DNA of 64,000 bases from Agrococcus sp. ARC_14 (GTDB lineage: Bacteria > Actinomycetota > Actinomycetes > Actinomycetales > Microbacteriaceae): NCBI RefSeq assembly GCF_022436485.1, contig NZ_JAKUDO010000001.1, positions 2,232,001-2,296,000 of the forward strand, given 5' to 3'. The notes beneath the pieces are model-generated. The model had not been told where the DNA came from, ran no database searches, and worked only from the letters and a program-made list of their open reading frames with translations. This document shows, in pieces, positions 1-9,202 of this stretch. Each line of letters begins with the position of its first letter. The first letter of the stretch is position 1. Position numbers and translations under genes: made by a program.

Positions 1-416
1 TCGGTCCAGCGCGCGCCCAGCACATTCGCCATGCCGGGCTTGGCGTTCGACTCGTGGATGACGATCGGCACCCGCTCGAGGTGCGCAGCACGGTAGGCGG
101 GGGCGGATGCGTAGCCGCCGAAGCCGACGACGACGTCGATGCCGCGGTCGCGGATCAGGGCGCGCACCTCGCGCACCGCCCGCCGCCAGCGGCCGGGGAA
201 CCGCAGGGCTGCAGCGTCCGGCCTGCGCGGGAAGGGCAGCTTCTCGATCGTGACGAGCTCGAGGCCCGCGCGCGGCACGAGCTCGCGCTCGAGGCCCTCC
301 GCGGTGCCGAGCACCGTGAGCTCGGCTTCTGGCATGCGCTCCCGCAGCCGCCGTGCGGTCGCGAGCAGGGGGTTCACGTGGCCGGCGGTGCCACCGCCGG
401 CGAGCAGCACGCGCAT
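1..416 (-). CDS. murG: MurG, UDP-GlcNAc transferase (N-terminal part, cut by window edge)
   Basis: MurG adds GlcNAc from UDP-GlcNAc to lipid I, giving lipid II on the inner face of the membrane. The first residues read [16 protein letters not shown], the glycine-rich loop of the family, and GFGGYAS with a downstream HESN motif follows near residues 100-130. Only about 138 codons are present (families have about 360), so the gene continues past base 1. Its ATG lies three bases after the ftsW stop, so it is the promoter-distal gene of the dcw operon in this window. Identification rests on motifs and position. Confidence 0.95.
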   Translation of the reverse strand, partial: MRVLLAGGGTAGHVNPLLATARRLRERMPEAELTVLGTAEGLERELVPRAGLELVTIEKLPFPRRPDAAALRFPGRWRRAVREVRALIRDRGIDVVVGFGGYASAPAYRAAHLERVPIVIHESNAKPGMANVLGARWT

Positions 417-419
417 GCC

Positions 420-1679
420 TCAGCCCCTCACTGCTGCGGCTCGAGGCTGCACGCCGTCGCGCTCTTCGCCGCGCGCTCTGGGATTGTCGACGCGCTCGAG
501 CGAGAGCACGATGCCGACGATCAGCAGCGCGGCGATGAGCTGCGAGCCGCCGGAGGAGATGAATGGCAGCGGCACCCCGAGCACCGGCAGCAGGCCGAGC
601 ACGACGCCGATGTTGACGAGCGCCTGGCCGACGAGCCACACCATGGCCGCGCCGGTGACCACGCGCGTCATCTGCTGCTTCGCCTGCTGCACGATGCGCA
701 GCATCGTCCAGGCGAGCAGGGCGAACAGCCCCAGCACGACGACGGCGCCGAGCAGACCGAGCTCCTCGCCGATGATCGCGAAGATGTAGTCGTTGTCGGC
801 CTCCGGCAGCCACGACCACTTGGCGCGGGAGTTGCCGAGCCCGACGCCGAAGAACCCACCCGCCGAGAGCGCCCAGGTGCCGTGCAGCTGCTGCCAGCAG
901 CCGTCGTAGTAGTCGGCGTCGGTGCAGCCCTGCAGGAACGACGTGATGCGGGTCACTCGCGAGGGGCTCGAGAGCACCACCGGCACTGCGAGCACGGCGA
1001 GCGCCACGACGGGGAGCAGCAGGTGCCACCACCTGACGCCCGCGAACCACAGCGCCCCGAAGGAGAGCGCGACCATGATGACGACGGTGCCGAGGTCGCT
1101 GCCGAGCAGCACGAGGCCGATCGAGAGGCCCGCGACGGGCGCGGCGGGGATCCACGCCTGCCAGAAGCTGTCGATCCGCTTCTGCTTGCGCGTCATGATC
1201 ATCGCGAGCCAGACGCAGAGCGCGACCTTGACGAACTCCGAGGGCTGCAGCGAGAACCCGCCGATGCCGATCCAGTTGCGGTTGCCGCCGGCGCCGAAGC
1301 CGATGGGCGTGAACACGAGCACCTGCAGCGCGATGCCGAGCAGGATGCCGACCCAGGCGATCCGCGGCCAGGTGCCGGCCGGCAGGCGCGCGGCGACCAG
1401 CATGCAGACGACGCCGATCGAGGCGAAGGCCGCCTGCTTGACGAAGTCGGTGAAGAACGAGGCGTTCGCGACGTAGCTCTCGACCGAGGAGGACGAGAGC
1501 ACCATGATCAGGCCGAAGACCACCAGGAAGAGCGTCGTGCCCATGAGCAGCGCCGCGTTGAGCGTGGGCGCGCCGAAGATCGACCGCACGCGCACGAGTG
1601 CGCGCTTGCCGACACGCTCTGCGCGGCTGAGCCTGGCGTCAGTCGCGCGGGCGGTCGCGGGAGCCGTCGTCGTCACCAT
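420..1679 (-). CDS. ftsW: FtsW, SEDS-family septal peptidoglycan polymerase
   Basis: This 419-residue polytopic membrane protein polymerises lipid II at the division septum together with the class B PBP FtsI, which is encoded upstream in the same operon. Family marks are SLQPSEFVK near residue 145, NDYIFAIIGEELG near 300 and FISSGGSQL near 375, with about ten hydrophobic segments. The N-terminus has a basic cytoplasmic stretch before the first helix. The ATG at 1679 overlaps the 3' end of murD by 41 bases, longer than the other overlaps in the operon, so a start slightly downstream cannot be excluded. RodA is the main alternative, but the dcw position argues for FtsW. Confidence 0.95.
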   Translation of the reverse strand: MVTTTAPATARATDARLSRAERVGKRALVRVRSIFGAPTLNAALLMGTTLFLVVFGLIMVLSSSSVESYVANASFFTDFVKQAAFASIGVVCMLVAARLPAGTWPRIAWVGILLGIALQVLVFTPIGFGAGGNRNWIGIGGFSLQPSEFVKVALCVWLAMIMTRKQKRIDSFWQAWIPAAPVAGLSIGLVLLGSDLGTVVIMVALSFGALWFAGVRWWHLLLPVVALAVLAVPVVLSSPSRVTRITSFLQGCTDADYYDGCWQQLHGTWALSAGGFFGVGLGNSRAKWSWLPEADNDYIFAIIGEELGLLGAVVVLGLFALLAWTMLRIVQQAKQQMTRVVTGAAMVWLVGQALVNIGVVLGLLPVLGVPLPFISSGGSQLIAALLIVGIVLSLERVDNPRARGEERDGVQPRAAAVRG

Positions 1680-3141
1680 GGGCCCCCCTCTCCCGCACTG
1701 CCTCGGCGAATCGGTCGCCGCGCTCTGCGTAGTCCTTGAACTGGTCCATGGATGCCGCCGCCGGCGCCAGCAGGACCGTCACGCCGGGCGCGGCGTGCTC
1801 AACGGCTGCCTCGACGGCCAGTCGCATCACCGCACCAGTGTCCGCCGTGTCGACCTCCACGAGCGGGATGCCCGGCGCGTGTCGCGCGAACGCCTCCCGC
1901 ACGGGGGCGCGCTCCACGCCGATCGCGACCGCAGCGACGATGCGCTGCGCGTGCCGCTCGACGAGCGGCGCGACGTCGGCGCCCTTGAACAGCCCGCCCA
2001 CGATCCAGACCACCCGGTCGAAGGCGCTGAGGCTGCCCTCCGCCGCATGCGGGTTGGTCGCCTTGGAGTCGTCGACGAAGCGCACCCCTTCGAGCTCTGC
2101 CACGAGCTCGGTGCGGTGGCGGTCGAGGCGGAACGAGCGGATGGCGTCCCGCACGTCGGCGGGCTCGGCACCGAAGGCGCGCGCGAGCGCCGCGGCCGCG
2201 AGCACGTTGCGCGTCATGTGCGGCGACCGCAGCCCTGCGGGCTCCAGGTCGGCGAGGCTCGCGAGCTCCAGCGCCTGCGCGTGCCGCGCGTCGAGGAACG
2301 CACGGTCGACGAGCACGTCCTCCACCATCCCCAGGTCGCTGGGGCCGGGGATGCCGAGCGAGAAGCCGATGGCGCGGCAGCCCTCGACGACCTCCGCCTC
2401 CTCGACCATCGCCATCGTGACGGGGTCCTCGACGTTGTAGACGGCCGCGACCCGAGCGTTCGTGTAGACCTTCGCCTTGGCCGCGCGGTAGGCATCCGCC
2501 GACCCGTGCCAGTCGATGTGGTCGTCGTCGACGTTGAGCACGGCGGCGGAATGCGGCCAGAGCGCGCCGGGGCCAGTTGTGGGCAGCCCGTGCAGCTGGA
2601 AGCTCGAGAGCTCGACGACGAGCACGTCGAAGCCGGCGGGATCGCGCACCGCGTCGAGCACCGGAGTGCCGATGTTGCCGACCGGCGCGACGCGCAGGCC
2701 CGCCTCGCGCAGCATGTGGGCGGCCAGCTGCGTCGTGGTGGTCTTGCCGTTCGTGCCGGTGACCAGGATCCACTCGGCGGCCTCGACCTTGTCGCGCACG
2801 CGCCAGGCGAGCTCGATGTCGCCCCAGACGGGGATGCCGCCGTCGGCGGCGGCGACGAGCCACGGGTGGTCGGGGCGCAAGCCGGGCGAGGCGATGACGA
2901 GCTCTGCCTCGGTGATCGCCGCGGGCAGCTCGTCGGCCCCCGCCTCGACGATCGGCACGGCGAGCACGCCCAGGATCGTCCTGCGCTCGTCGTCGACGCG
3001 CTCGGCGACGACGGTGACGGATGCGCCCAGCTCGACGAGCGTGTCGGTGGCCGCGAAGCCCGTGACGCCGAGGCCGAGCACAGCGACGCGGAGCCCGGCC
3101 CAGTCGCTGTGCCAGGAGGTGAGGGTGTCGAGGCGGCCCAT
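1639..3141 (-). CDS. murD: MurD, UDP-MurNAc-L-Ala:D-Glu ligase
   Basis: MurD adds D-glutamate to UDP-MurNAc-L-alanine (or the glycine/serine form used by some Microbacteriaceae) in the cytoplasm. The 500-residue product has an N-terminal Rossmann-like UDP-binding domain (VAVLGLGVTGFAA), the central ATP-binding GTNGKTTTTQ loop near residue 120, DDDHIDWHGS, and the C-terminal DDSKATNPHAAEGSL motif of Mur ligases. The start ATG at 3141 shares bases with the mraY stop (TGATG), which fixes this start and indicates translational coupling. An open frame extends upstream in the mraY region, but it is out of register with real coding and is ignored. Confidence 0.96.
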   Translation of the reverse strand: MGRLDTLTSWHSDWAGLRVAVLGLGVTGFAATDTLVELGASVTVVAERVDDERRTILGVLAVPIVEAGADELPAAITEAELVIASPGLRPDHPWLVAAADGGIPVWGDIELAWRVRDKVEAAEWILVTGTNGKTTTTQLAAHMLREAGLRVAPVGNIGTPVLDAVRDPAGFDVLVVELSSFQLHGLPTTGPGALWPHSAAVLNVDDDHIDWHGSADAYRAAKAKVYTNARVAAVYNVEDPVTMAMVEEAEVVEGCRAIGFSLGIPGPSDLGMVEDVLVDRAFLDARHAQALELASLADLEPAGLRSPHMTRNVLAAAALARAFGAEPADVRDAIRSFRLDRHRTELVAELEGVRFVDDSKATNPHAAEGSLSAFDRVVWIVGGLFKGADVAPLVERHAQRIVAAVAIGVERAPVREAFARHAPGIPLVEVDTADTGAVMRLAVEAAVEHAAPGVTVLLAPAAASMDQFKDYAERGDRFAEAVRERGAHGDDDGSRDRPRD

Positions 3142-4229
3142 CAGCTCTGCAGCGCCCACTCGAAGTAGAACAGGCCGATGGCCGCGGCGACGAACAGCCC
3201 GGCGACGATCCAGAAGCGCACGACGATCGTCACCTCTGCCCAGCCCTTGAGCTCGAAGTGATGGTGCAGCGGCGTCATCAGGAAGACGCGCTTGCCACCG
3301 GTCGCCTTGAAGTAGGCCCGCTGCACGATCACCGAGCCGGTGACGACGATGGGCAGGCCGGCGATGAGGATGAGCAGCAGCTGCGTGTCGGTCATGATCG
3401 CGAAGCCGGCGAGCGCGCCGCCGAGCGCGAGCGAGCCGACGTCGCCCATGAAGATCTGGGCGGGGCTCGTGTTCCACCACAGGAAGCCGATGAGCGCGCC
3501 GACGATCGTGGCGCCGAGCGTCGCCACGTCGAGCGGCTGCAGCACGTCGTAGCAGCCGGCGCCGGGCCCGTCGACGAAGCACGACTGGTTGAACTGCCAG
3601 AAGGCGATGAAGGCGTAGCCGACCGTCGACAGGATGACGGCGCCGGTCGCGAGGCCGTCGAGGCCGTCGGTGACGTTGACGGCATTCGATGCCGAGACGT
3701 TCATCAGCAGGATCCAGAGCACGAACAGGATGCCGCCGATGGCACCGAGAGGCGCGAGGTCGAGCCACGGGATGTCGCGGACGCCGGAGATCACGGGGTC
3801 GACGACCGTGCGCCCGGTGTCGCCATAGGGCACGGTGATCGCGAGCACGCCGAAGAGCACCGAGACGACGACCTGCCCTGCGACCTTCGCCCATCCGCCC
3901 AGACCCAAGGAGCGCTGGTTCGAGATCTTCATGAAATCGTCGATGAAGCCGACAGCGCCCATGCCCACCATGAGCAGCAGGATGAGCAGCGCGGGCAGCG
4001 TCGGGGCGTCCTGGCCGAGGAGCTTGCCGCCGAAGTAGCCCAGCAGCGTCGCGACGATGAAGATGAGGCCGCCCATCGTGGGCGTGCCGCGCTTGACGTG
4101 GTGCGACTGCGGGCCGTCGTCGCGGATGAACTGGCCCCAGCCGATGCGCGCGAATCCCTTGATGAACAGCGGCGTCGCGAACAGCGAGATGAGCAGGGCG
4201 ATGCCTGCGGATGCCAGCAGCACGAGCAT
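3141..4229 (-). CDS. mraY: MraY, phospho-MurNAc-pentapeptide translocase
   Basis: MraY transfers phospho-MurNAc-pentapeptide to undecaprenyl phosphate, making lipid I. The 362-residue protein has about ten membrane helices and the expected catalytic loops: GTPTMGGL near residue 50, NVTDGLDGLATG near 200, FMGDVGSLALGG near 265, and TPLHHHFELKG near 320, which holds the histidines of the active site. Both ends overlap neighbours by a single base in TGATG junctions (murF upstream, murD downstream), so it is co-translated with the ligases. Length and motifs are normal. Confidence 0.97.
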   Translation of the reverse strand: MLVLLASAGIALLISLFATPLFIKGFARIGWGQFIRDDGPQSHHVKRGTPTMGGLIFIVATLLGYFGGKLLGQDAPTLPALLILLLMVGMGAVGFIDDFMKISNQRSLGLGGWAKVAGQVVVSVLFGVLAITVPYGDTGRTVVDPVISGVRDIPWLDLAPLGAIGGILFVLWILLMNVSASNAVNVTDGLDGLATGAVILSTVGYAFIAFWQFNQSCFVDGPGAGCYDVLQPLDVATLGATIVGALIGFLWWNTSPAQIFMGDVGSLALGGALAGFAIMTDTQLLLILIAGLPIVVTGSVIVQRAYFKATGGKRVFLMTPLHHHFELKGWAEVTIVVRFWIVAGLFVAAAIGLFYFEWALQS

Positions 4230-5644
4230 CAGAGGCCCCCGATCCGCTCAGCGAGGGCCTGGAGGCCCGCCGCGTTGGAAGACTTGAAGAGTACGACGTC
4301 ACCGGCGGTGAGCTCGCGGCGCAGCAGCGCCTCCGCCTCGTCGGCGGTCGCGACCCAGGTCGTCTCCTGCCCGAACGAGGACTCGAGCTCTGCCGCGTCG
4401 TGGATGGCCTTGGCGCCAGCGCCGACGACGATCAGCCGGTCGATCCGCACCCGCACGGCGAGCCGACCGAGGCGGTCGTGCTCCTCGACCGCGTGCGGGC
4501 CGAGCTCGGTCATCTCGCCCAGCACGGCGATCGAGCGGCGGCCGGCCTGGCGCGTCATGTGCGCGAGCGAGCGCAGCGCAGCGCCGGTGGAGTCGGGGCT
4601 GGCGTTGTAGGCGTCGTTGATCACGGTCACGCCGCTGCCCGGCTCGAGCAGCTCCATGCGGCCTCGCTCGGCGCGCTCCATCGTGGCGAGCGCCTCGATC
4701 GCTCCTGCGAGCCCGATCTCGAGCACGTCGGCGACCGTGAGCGCGGCGAGCGCGTTCATGACGTGGTGCTCGCCGAGGATGCGCATGCGCAGCTGCCAGG
4801 ACTCCTCGCCGCGGTGCACGGTCGCGACCGTGCCATCGAGCGTCGAGTCGATCCCATCGGCCCACAGCCGCGTCGGTGCCTCTGCGGGCCCGGGCTCGGT
4901 GCCGAACCAGGCGACCGTCGCATCGGTCGCGTCGGCCATGCCGCGCACCCGCTCGTCATCGCGGTTGAGCACCGCGAGGCCGTCGGCACGCAGGTCGCGC
5001 ACCATCTCGGTCTTCGCGCGCGTCGTGGTCTCGATGCCGCCGAACTCGCCGGCGTGGGCGAGCCCGACCTTGAGCACCACGCCGACATCGGGGTGCGACA
5101 TCGCCGTCAGGCGCTCGATGTCGCCCTCGACGCTCGCGCCCATCTCGAGCACGAGGTACCGGGTCGCCGCATCGATGCGGAGCATCGTCATCGGCGCGCC
5201 GACCTCGTTGTTGAACGACTTCACCGGCGTGACGGTGGGGCCGTGCTGCTCGAGGATCGCCTGCAGCATGTTCTTCGTGGTGGTCTTGCCGTTCGAGCCG
5301 GTGACGCCGACGACGGTCAGCTCCCCCGTCTCACGCACGCGGCGGATGACCTCCGTGGCGAGCGCGCCGAGCGCGACGACGCCCTTCGCGACCAGCACGT
5401 GTGGCACATGCCGATCCCCGCTGACCTCCACGGGGCGCTCCGCCACGATGAGCGCGGCTCCCGCGGCGATCGCGGCGTCGATGAAGCGGTGGCCGTCGGT
5501 GGCCTCGCCGGGCATCGCGAAGAAGACGCCGCCGGGCTCGACGAGGCGTGAATCCGTCTCGACCGATCCCGTCACCTCGACGTCGCCGCCGTGCAGCGTG
5601 CCTGCCACGGCCTCGGCGATCTCGCTCGCTCGCATCCGCAGCAT
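4229..5644 (-). CDS. murF: MurF, D-Ala-D-Ala adding ligase
   Basis: MurF attaches D-Ala-D-Ala to the UDP-MurNAc tripeptide, the last cytoplasmic step of precursor synthesis. The 471-residue product shows the Mur ligase layout: an N-terminal substrate domain (DSRLVEPGGVFFAMPGE), the ATP loop GVTGSNGKTTTKN near residue 110, SFNNEVGAP, and INDAYNASPDS near residue 335. I chose the ATG at 5644 because it overlaps the murE stop as TGATG, like the other junctions of the operon. The open frame reaches further upstream, but only into the murE tail. Confidence 0.95.
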   Translation of the reverse strand: MLRMRASEIAEAVAGTLHGGDVEVTGSVETDSRLVEPGGVFFAMPGEATDGHRFIDAAIAAGAALIVAERPVEVSGDRHVPHVLVAKGVVALGALATEVIRRVRETGELTVVGVTGSNGKTTTKNMLQAILEQHGPTVTPVKSFNNEVGAPMTMLRIDAATRYLVLEMGASVEGDIERLTAMSHPDVGVVLKVGLAHAGEFGGIETTTRAKTEMVRDLRADGLAVLNRDDERVRGMADATDATVAWFGTEPGPAEAPTRLWADGIDSTLDGTVATVHRGEESWQLRMRILGEHHVMNALAALTVADVLEIGLAGAIEALATMERAERGRMELLEPGSGVTVINDAYNASPDSTGAALRSLAHMTRQAGRRSIAVLGEMTELGPHAVEEHDRLGRLAVRVRIDRLIVVGAGAKAIHDAAELESSFGQETTWVATADEAEALLRRELTAGDVVLFKSSNAAGLQALAERIGGL

Positions 5645-7257
5645 CAGCGCTTGTCTCCGTCGCGGCGCCTGTCGCCGTCGCGTCGCTTGTCGCCATCGCG
5701 GCGCGTGTCGGCATCGACCGGCCAGCCTGCCTCGTGGAGCGCGAGCCTTGCCTCGTCGCGCGCCACGAAGGGCTCTCGCTCGCCCGCGACGTCCCGGTAG
5801 TCGGCGTCGCCCGGTCCCGCCCACAGCACGGTGTCGCCGGGTGCCGCGTGCTCGAGCGCGAGCCGGATGGCTGCCTCCTCCGGCCACGACTCGAGCACCG
5901 GCTTGCCACCGGCGACGGCGCGCGCGCCCTCGAGCACCTGCGCGCGGATGCTCGCGGCATCCTCGCTGCGCGGGTTGAAGTCGGTGACGATCACGATGTC
6001 GGCGAGCTCTGCTGCGATGCGGCCCATGTCGGCCCGCTTCGTCGCGTCGCGGTCACCGTCGGCGCCGAACAGCATGAGCAGCCTGCCCTCGGTGACGCGC
6101 CGCAGGGCGATGAGCGTCTGCTCGAAGGCGTCGGGGCTGTGGCCGTAGTCGACGAAGACCGCAGGCCCCGTCTCGCCCGAGACGCGCTCGATCCGGCCCG
6201 GCAGCGTCGGGCGCATGCCGCGGTCGATGGACTCGGCGATCGCCTCGATCTCGAACCCGTCCTCGACGAGCATGAGGATGGCGATGGCGGCATCGACGGC
6301 CATGTGGCGGCCGATGAACGGCACCTGCACCTCGACGGCGCCGCCGTCCATGCCGGTGAGCGTGAACGAGGTGGAGACGGGTGTCTCCTCCCAGATGTCG
6401 ACGTGCCAGTCGGCCTGCCGCTGCGGGTCGCTCGAGACGGTGGTGACGGGGATGCGGCTGCGCTCGGCGACCTTGACGCCCCACTCGGTGTCGACGCACA
6501 CCACACCGCGCACGGCGCGGTCGGGCGTGAACAGCTCGAGCTTGACCTCGAAGTACGCCTCCATCGAGCCGTAGTCGTCGAGGTGGTCGTGACTGAGGTT
6601 CGTGAAGGCGACGACATCGAAGAGCACGCCGTCGATGCGGTGGCGCTCGAGCGCCTGCGCGCTCACCTCGAGCACGGCGGCCCGCACGCCCGCCTCCTTC
6701 ATGCGCGCCAGCAGCGCGTGGAGCTCGCTCGCCTCCGGCGTCGTGAGCTTGGAGGTGACGACCGTGTCGCCCACGTGTCGCTCCGCCGTCGTGGACAGCC
6801 CGGTGACGAAGCCGAGGTCGGCGAGCAGCCCCTCGAGCATGAACGACGTGGAGGTCTTGCCGTTGGTGCCGGTGATGCCGAACAGCTTCGGCGGCTGCTC
6901 GCCGGTGCGATAGACCCACGCGGCGATCTCGCCGAGCGCCGCGCGCGGGTCGTCGATCACGATCACCGGGGCGTCGGTCTGCAGCAGCGCCGCGCCCGCC
7001 GCGTCCGTCACGACCGCCACCGCGCCGCGCTCGACGGCGCCGACGGCGAACTCCGCACCGTGGCGCTTGGCACCCGGCAGTGCGGCGAACAGATCGCCTG
7101 GCTGCACGTCGGAGGAGTCGTTGGTGATGCCGGAGACCTCGACGCCGTCGAGCTCGGCGTCGACGTCGAGCTCGAACTCGTCGATCAGTCCGGCGAGGGG
7201 CCGCGGTGCGGGGTGCTCCGGTCGCAGGATCCTCGGGGTCACGCCCGCCACGGACAT
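5644..7257 (-). CDS. murE: MurE, UDP-MurNAc-dipeptide third-residue ligase
   Basis: MurE adds the third residue of the peptidoglycan stem. The 537-residue protein has the substrate domain (ITNDSSDVQPGDLFAALPG), the ATP loop GITGTNGKTSTS near residue 130, the carbamylated-lysine region (TTPEASELHALL) and a FVDYGHSPDAFE segment. The specificity loop reads TDFNPRSED, where meso-DAP enzymes usually read DNPR, so the added residue cannot be assigned. The last 20 or so residues are an unusual charged tail of RRDGD repeats. The ATG at 7257 has its AGAGG purine run directly against it. A GTG at 7251 sits at a better distance from that run and is an alternative start. Confidence 0.94.
   Translation of the reverse strand: MSVAGVTPRILRPEHPAPRPLAGLIDEFELDVDAELDGVEVSGITNDSSDVQPGDLFAALPGAKRHGAEFAVGAVERGAVAVVTDAAGAALLQTDAPVIVIDDPRAALGEIAAWVYRTGEQPPKLFGITGTNGKTSTSFMLEGLLADLGFVTGLSTTAERHVGDTVVTSKLTTPEASELHALLARMKEAGVRAAVLEVSAQALERHRIDGVLFDVVAFTNLSHDHLDDYGSMEAYFEVKLELFTPDRAVRGVVCVDTEWGVKVAERSRIPVTTVSSDPQRQADWHVDIWEETPVSTSFTLTGMDGGAVEVQVPFIGRHMAVDAAIAILMLVEDGFEIEAIAESIDRGMRPTLPGRIERVSGETGPAVFVDYGHSPDAFEQTLIALRRVTEGRLLMLFGADGDRDATKRADMGRIAAELADIVIVTDFNPRSEDAASIRAQVLEGARAVAGGKPVLESWPEEAAIRLALEHAAPGDTVLWAGPGDADYRDVAGEREPFVARDEARLALHEAGWPVDADTRRDGDKRRDGDRRRDGDKR
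5647..5706 (-). repeat. 18-base tandem repeats forming the MurE C-terminal RRDGD tail
   Basis: About three and a half copies of an 18-base unit (on the + strand, CGCTTGTCGCCGTCGCGG and close variants) end murE. They encode the hexad (T/K/R)RRDGD followed by KR and the stop. The repeat runs right up to the murE/murF overlap. Such a tail is not part of the conserved MurE fold, so it is probably a strain-variable extension. Confidence 0.8.
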
Positions 7258-7304
7258 CCTCTCGTCAATGTGTCAGCCGGCGCGGTGTCGCAGCCGGCGA
7301 AGCC

Positions 7305-9092
7305 TCAGGGCCCGTCCGCCGTCCACTCCAGCGGAACGTCTGACGCTGGCGTCGTGCTCGGAGGGATGTCGTAGTGGCGGATCAGAAGGTTCACCATATC
7401 GTGGAAGGCCGGGATGGCCCCACCGCTGGTCCGGTTCGTCTGCGGGCTGTCGAACAGGGTCAGCACCACGAACTGCGGGTCGTCGACGGGGAAGACGCCG
7501 GCGACCGAGATCATCATGCGATTCGGGTCGTAGCCGCTCCCGTCGGCGTAGGCCATCTGGGCCGTGCCGGTCTTCGCCGCGATGCGGTAGCCCTCGATCG
7601 GGAACGTCTCGTAGCCGTAGTCGGTGACCACGTGCTCGAGCGTCTCGAGCGTCCGGTTCGCCGTCTGCTCGCTGACGACGCGCTGCCCCTCCGGCAGCTC
7701 GGGCGAGGTCACCTCGCCGTCGGCGGAGGTGCATCCGGAGATCAGCTGCACCGGCTCGTGCACGCCGCCGTTCGCCATCGCCTGGTAGGCGGACGCGAGC
7801 TGCATCGGCGTGGCGGAGAGACCCTGCCCGAACAGGCTCGTGAGACTCGTCTGCGGATCGAGGTTCGTCGGGTCGTGGAGCACGCCCGCCTGCTCGCCTG
7901 CGAACCCGACGGCGCTCTGCTCGCCGAAGCCGAACCGATCGAGGTAGTCGTAGTAGTCGACGCGATCCATCCCCTCCGCCAGGCTCGACATGCCCGAGTT
8001 GGAGGAGTTCACGAGGATGCCGGAGGCGGTCCACTGCTCGACCGGATGCGAGTGGGCGTCGCGGACTCGCGCACCGCCCTGCTCGTACACCCAGGGAACG
8101 CTCAGCTCCTGTGTGGGCTCGATGAGCCCGAGGTCGAGCATCGCCGCCCAGGAGAAGGTCTTGAAGATCGAGCCGGGCTCGTAGGCCGCCGTGAAGGCGC
8201 GCGAGCCGCGATCCTGGCTGTCGGATGCCGTGGGGTCGTTGGGGTCGACGGTGGGCGATTCTGCGATGGCCACGACGGTGCCGTCGGTGCGCATGATGAT
8301 GCTCGTGCCGCTGCGCGCCCGCAGCTGCGCGGTGTACTGCGCGGTGAGCTGCTGCACCTGGTACTGCACGTCGGCGTCGATCGTGAGCCCGACGGTGCCG
8401 CCGTCGACTGCCGGGTCAGTGACGACGGAGCCGGGGATGGGCGTGCCGTCGGCGGATCGGTCGAAGGTCGTCTCGCCGGACTCGGCCGCCAGACACTCCT
8501 CCTGGCTCCGCTCGATGCCGGCCAAGGCCTCGGACTGGCCCATGAAGCCGACAAGGTTGCCGGCGACCGAACCGGAGGGGTAGACCCGCTGCGGGTTGAG
8601 CCGCAGGTAGACCCACGGGATGCCGAGATCGCGCACCGCCTCATACTGCCGGGCGTCGAGACCGGGCGAGAGCATCATGTAGTCGGACTCGGCGTTGCGC
8701 TCGAGCTCTGCGTAGATGCGCGCCTGCAGGTCGTGCGGATCGTCGCCGGTGATCGCGCTGATCTGCACGAGCGCGTCACGAACGCTGAGCGCATCGTCCT
8801 CGGCCTCGACGCCGGGGTCGCGCGTGTACTGGGGCGAGATCGTGAGATCCCAGCGGTCGACGCTCTCGGCGAGCACCGTGCCGGTCGAGTCGGTGATCTG
8901 GCCGCGCGTGCCGAAGAGCGTCTGCGAGACGCCACGGCGCCCATCCGCCTCTGCGTTGAGGGCCTCGGCCCGCACCACCTGGATGTCGGCGAGCCGCACC
9001 ACGAAGGTCGCCAGCAGGGCGAAGGTCAGGATCGCAACGATCGTCGTGCGCACTGCGGTGCGGGACCGCCTCCGCTTGACTGCCACGGTCAC
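7305..9092 (-). CDS. ftsI: FtsI/PBP2-type class B penicillin-binding protein
   Basis: This septal transpeptidase cross-links the strands made by FtsW. The 595-residue product has a short basic cytoplasmic tail, one membrane anchor (about residues 15-33), a PBP dimerisation domain, and a transpeptidase domain with SIFK (nucleophile Ser308), SSN (363-365) and KTG (507-509). A GTG start at 9092 follows a GGAGG run by about five bases; a second GTG at 9086 is also possible. It lies 47 bases upstream of murE and 110 bases downstream of the ftsL-like gene. Length and motifs are normal for an actinobacterial FtsI. Confidence 0.95.
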   Translation of the reverse strand: MTVAVKRRRSRTAVRTTIVAILTFALLATFVVRLADIQVVRAEALNAEADGRRGVSQTLFGTRGQITDSTGTVLAESVDRWDLTISPQYTRDPGVEAEDDALSVRDALVQISAITGDDPHDLQARIYAELERNAESDYMMLSPGLDARQYEAVRDLGIPWVYLRLNPQRVYPSGSVAGNLVGFMGQSEALAGIERSQEECLAAESGETTFDRSADGTPIPGSVVTDPAVDGGTVGLTIDADVQYQVQQLTAQYTAQLRARSGTSIIMRTDGTVVAIAESPTVDPNDPTASDSQDRGSRAFTAAYEPGSIFKTFSWAAMLDLGLIEPTQELSVPWVYEQGGARVRDAHSHPVEQWTASGILVNSSNSGMSSLAEGMDRVDYYDYLDRFGFGEQSAVGFAGEQAGVLHDPTNLDPQTSLTSLFGQGLSATPMQLASAYQAMANGGVHEPVQLISGCTSADGEVTSPELPEGQRVVSEQTANRTLETLEHVVTDYGYETFPIEGYRIAAKTGTAQMAYADGSGYDPNRMMISVAGVFPVDDPQFVVLTLFDSPQTNRTSGGAIPAFHDMVNLLIRHYDIPPSTTPASDVPLEWTADGP

Positions 9093-9202
9093 CTCCGCCT
9101 CCCTCTCGCGCGATCGCGAGCCTTCTCGTGTCGGACCTTCACCGCCGGAGCGGTCGCATGCACGGTAGCGGCGGCCCAGCGCTCAGCTGCGTCGCCACGC
9201 CC

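Noticed and set aside
54..1739. Long open frames opposite the real genes (for example + strand 54-1739, 25563-29492, 37261-40224 upstream part)
   Set aside because: They are arginine/alanine/aspartate-rich shadow frames of high-GC coding DNA on the other strand, with no family motifs.
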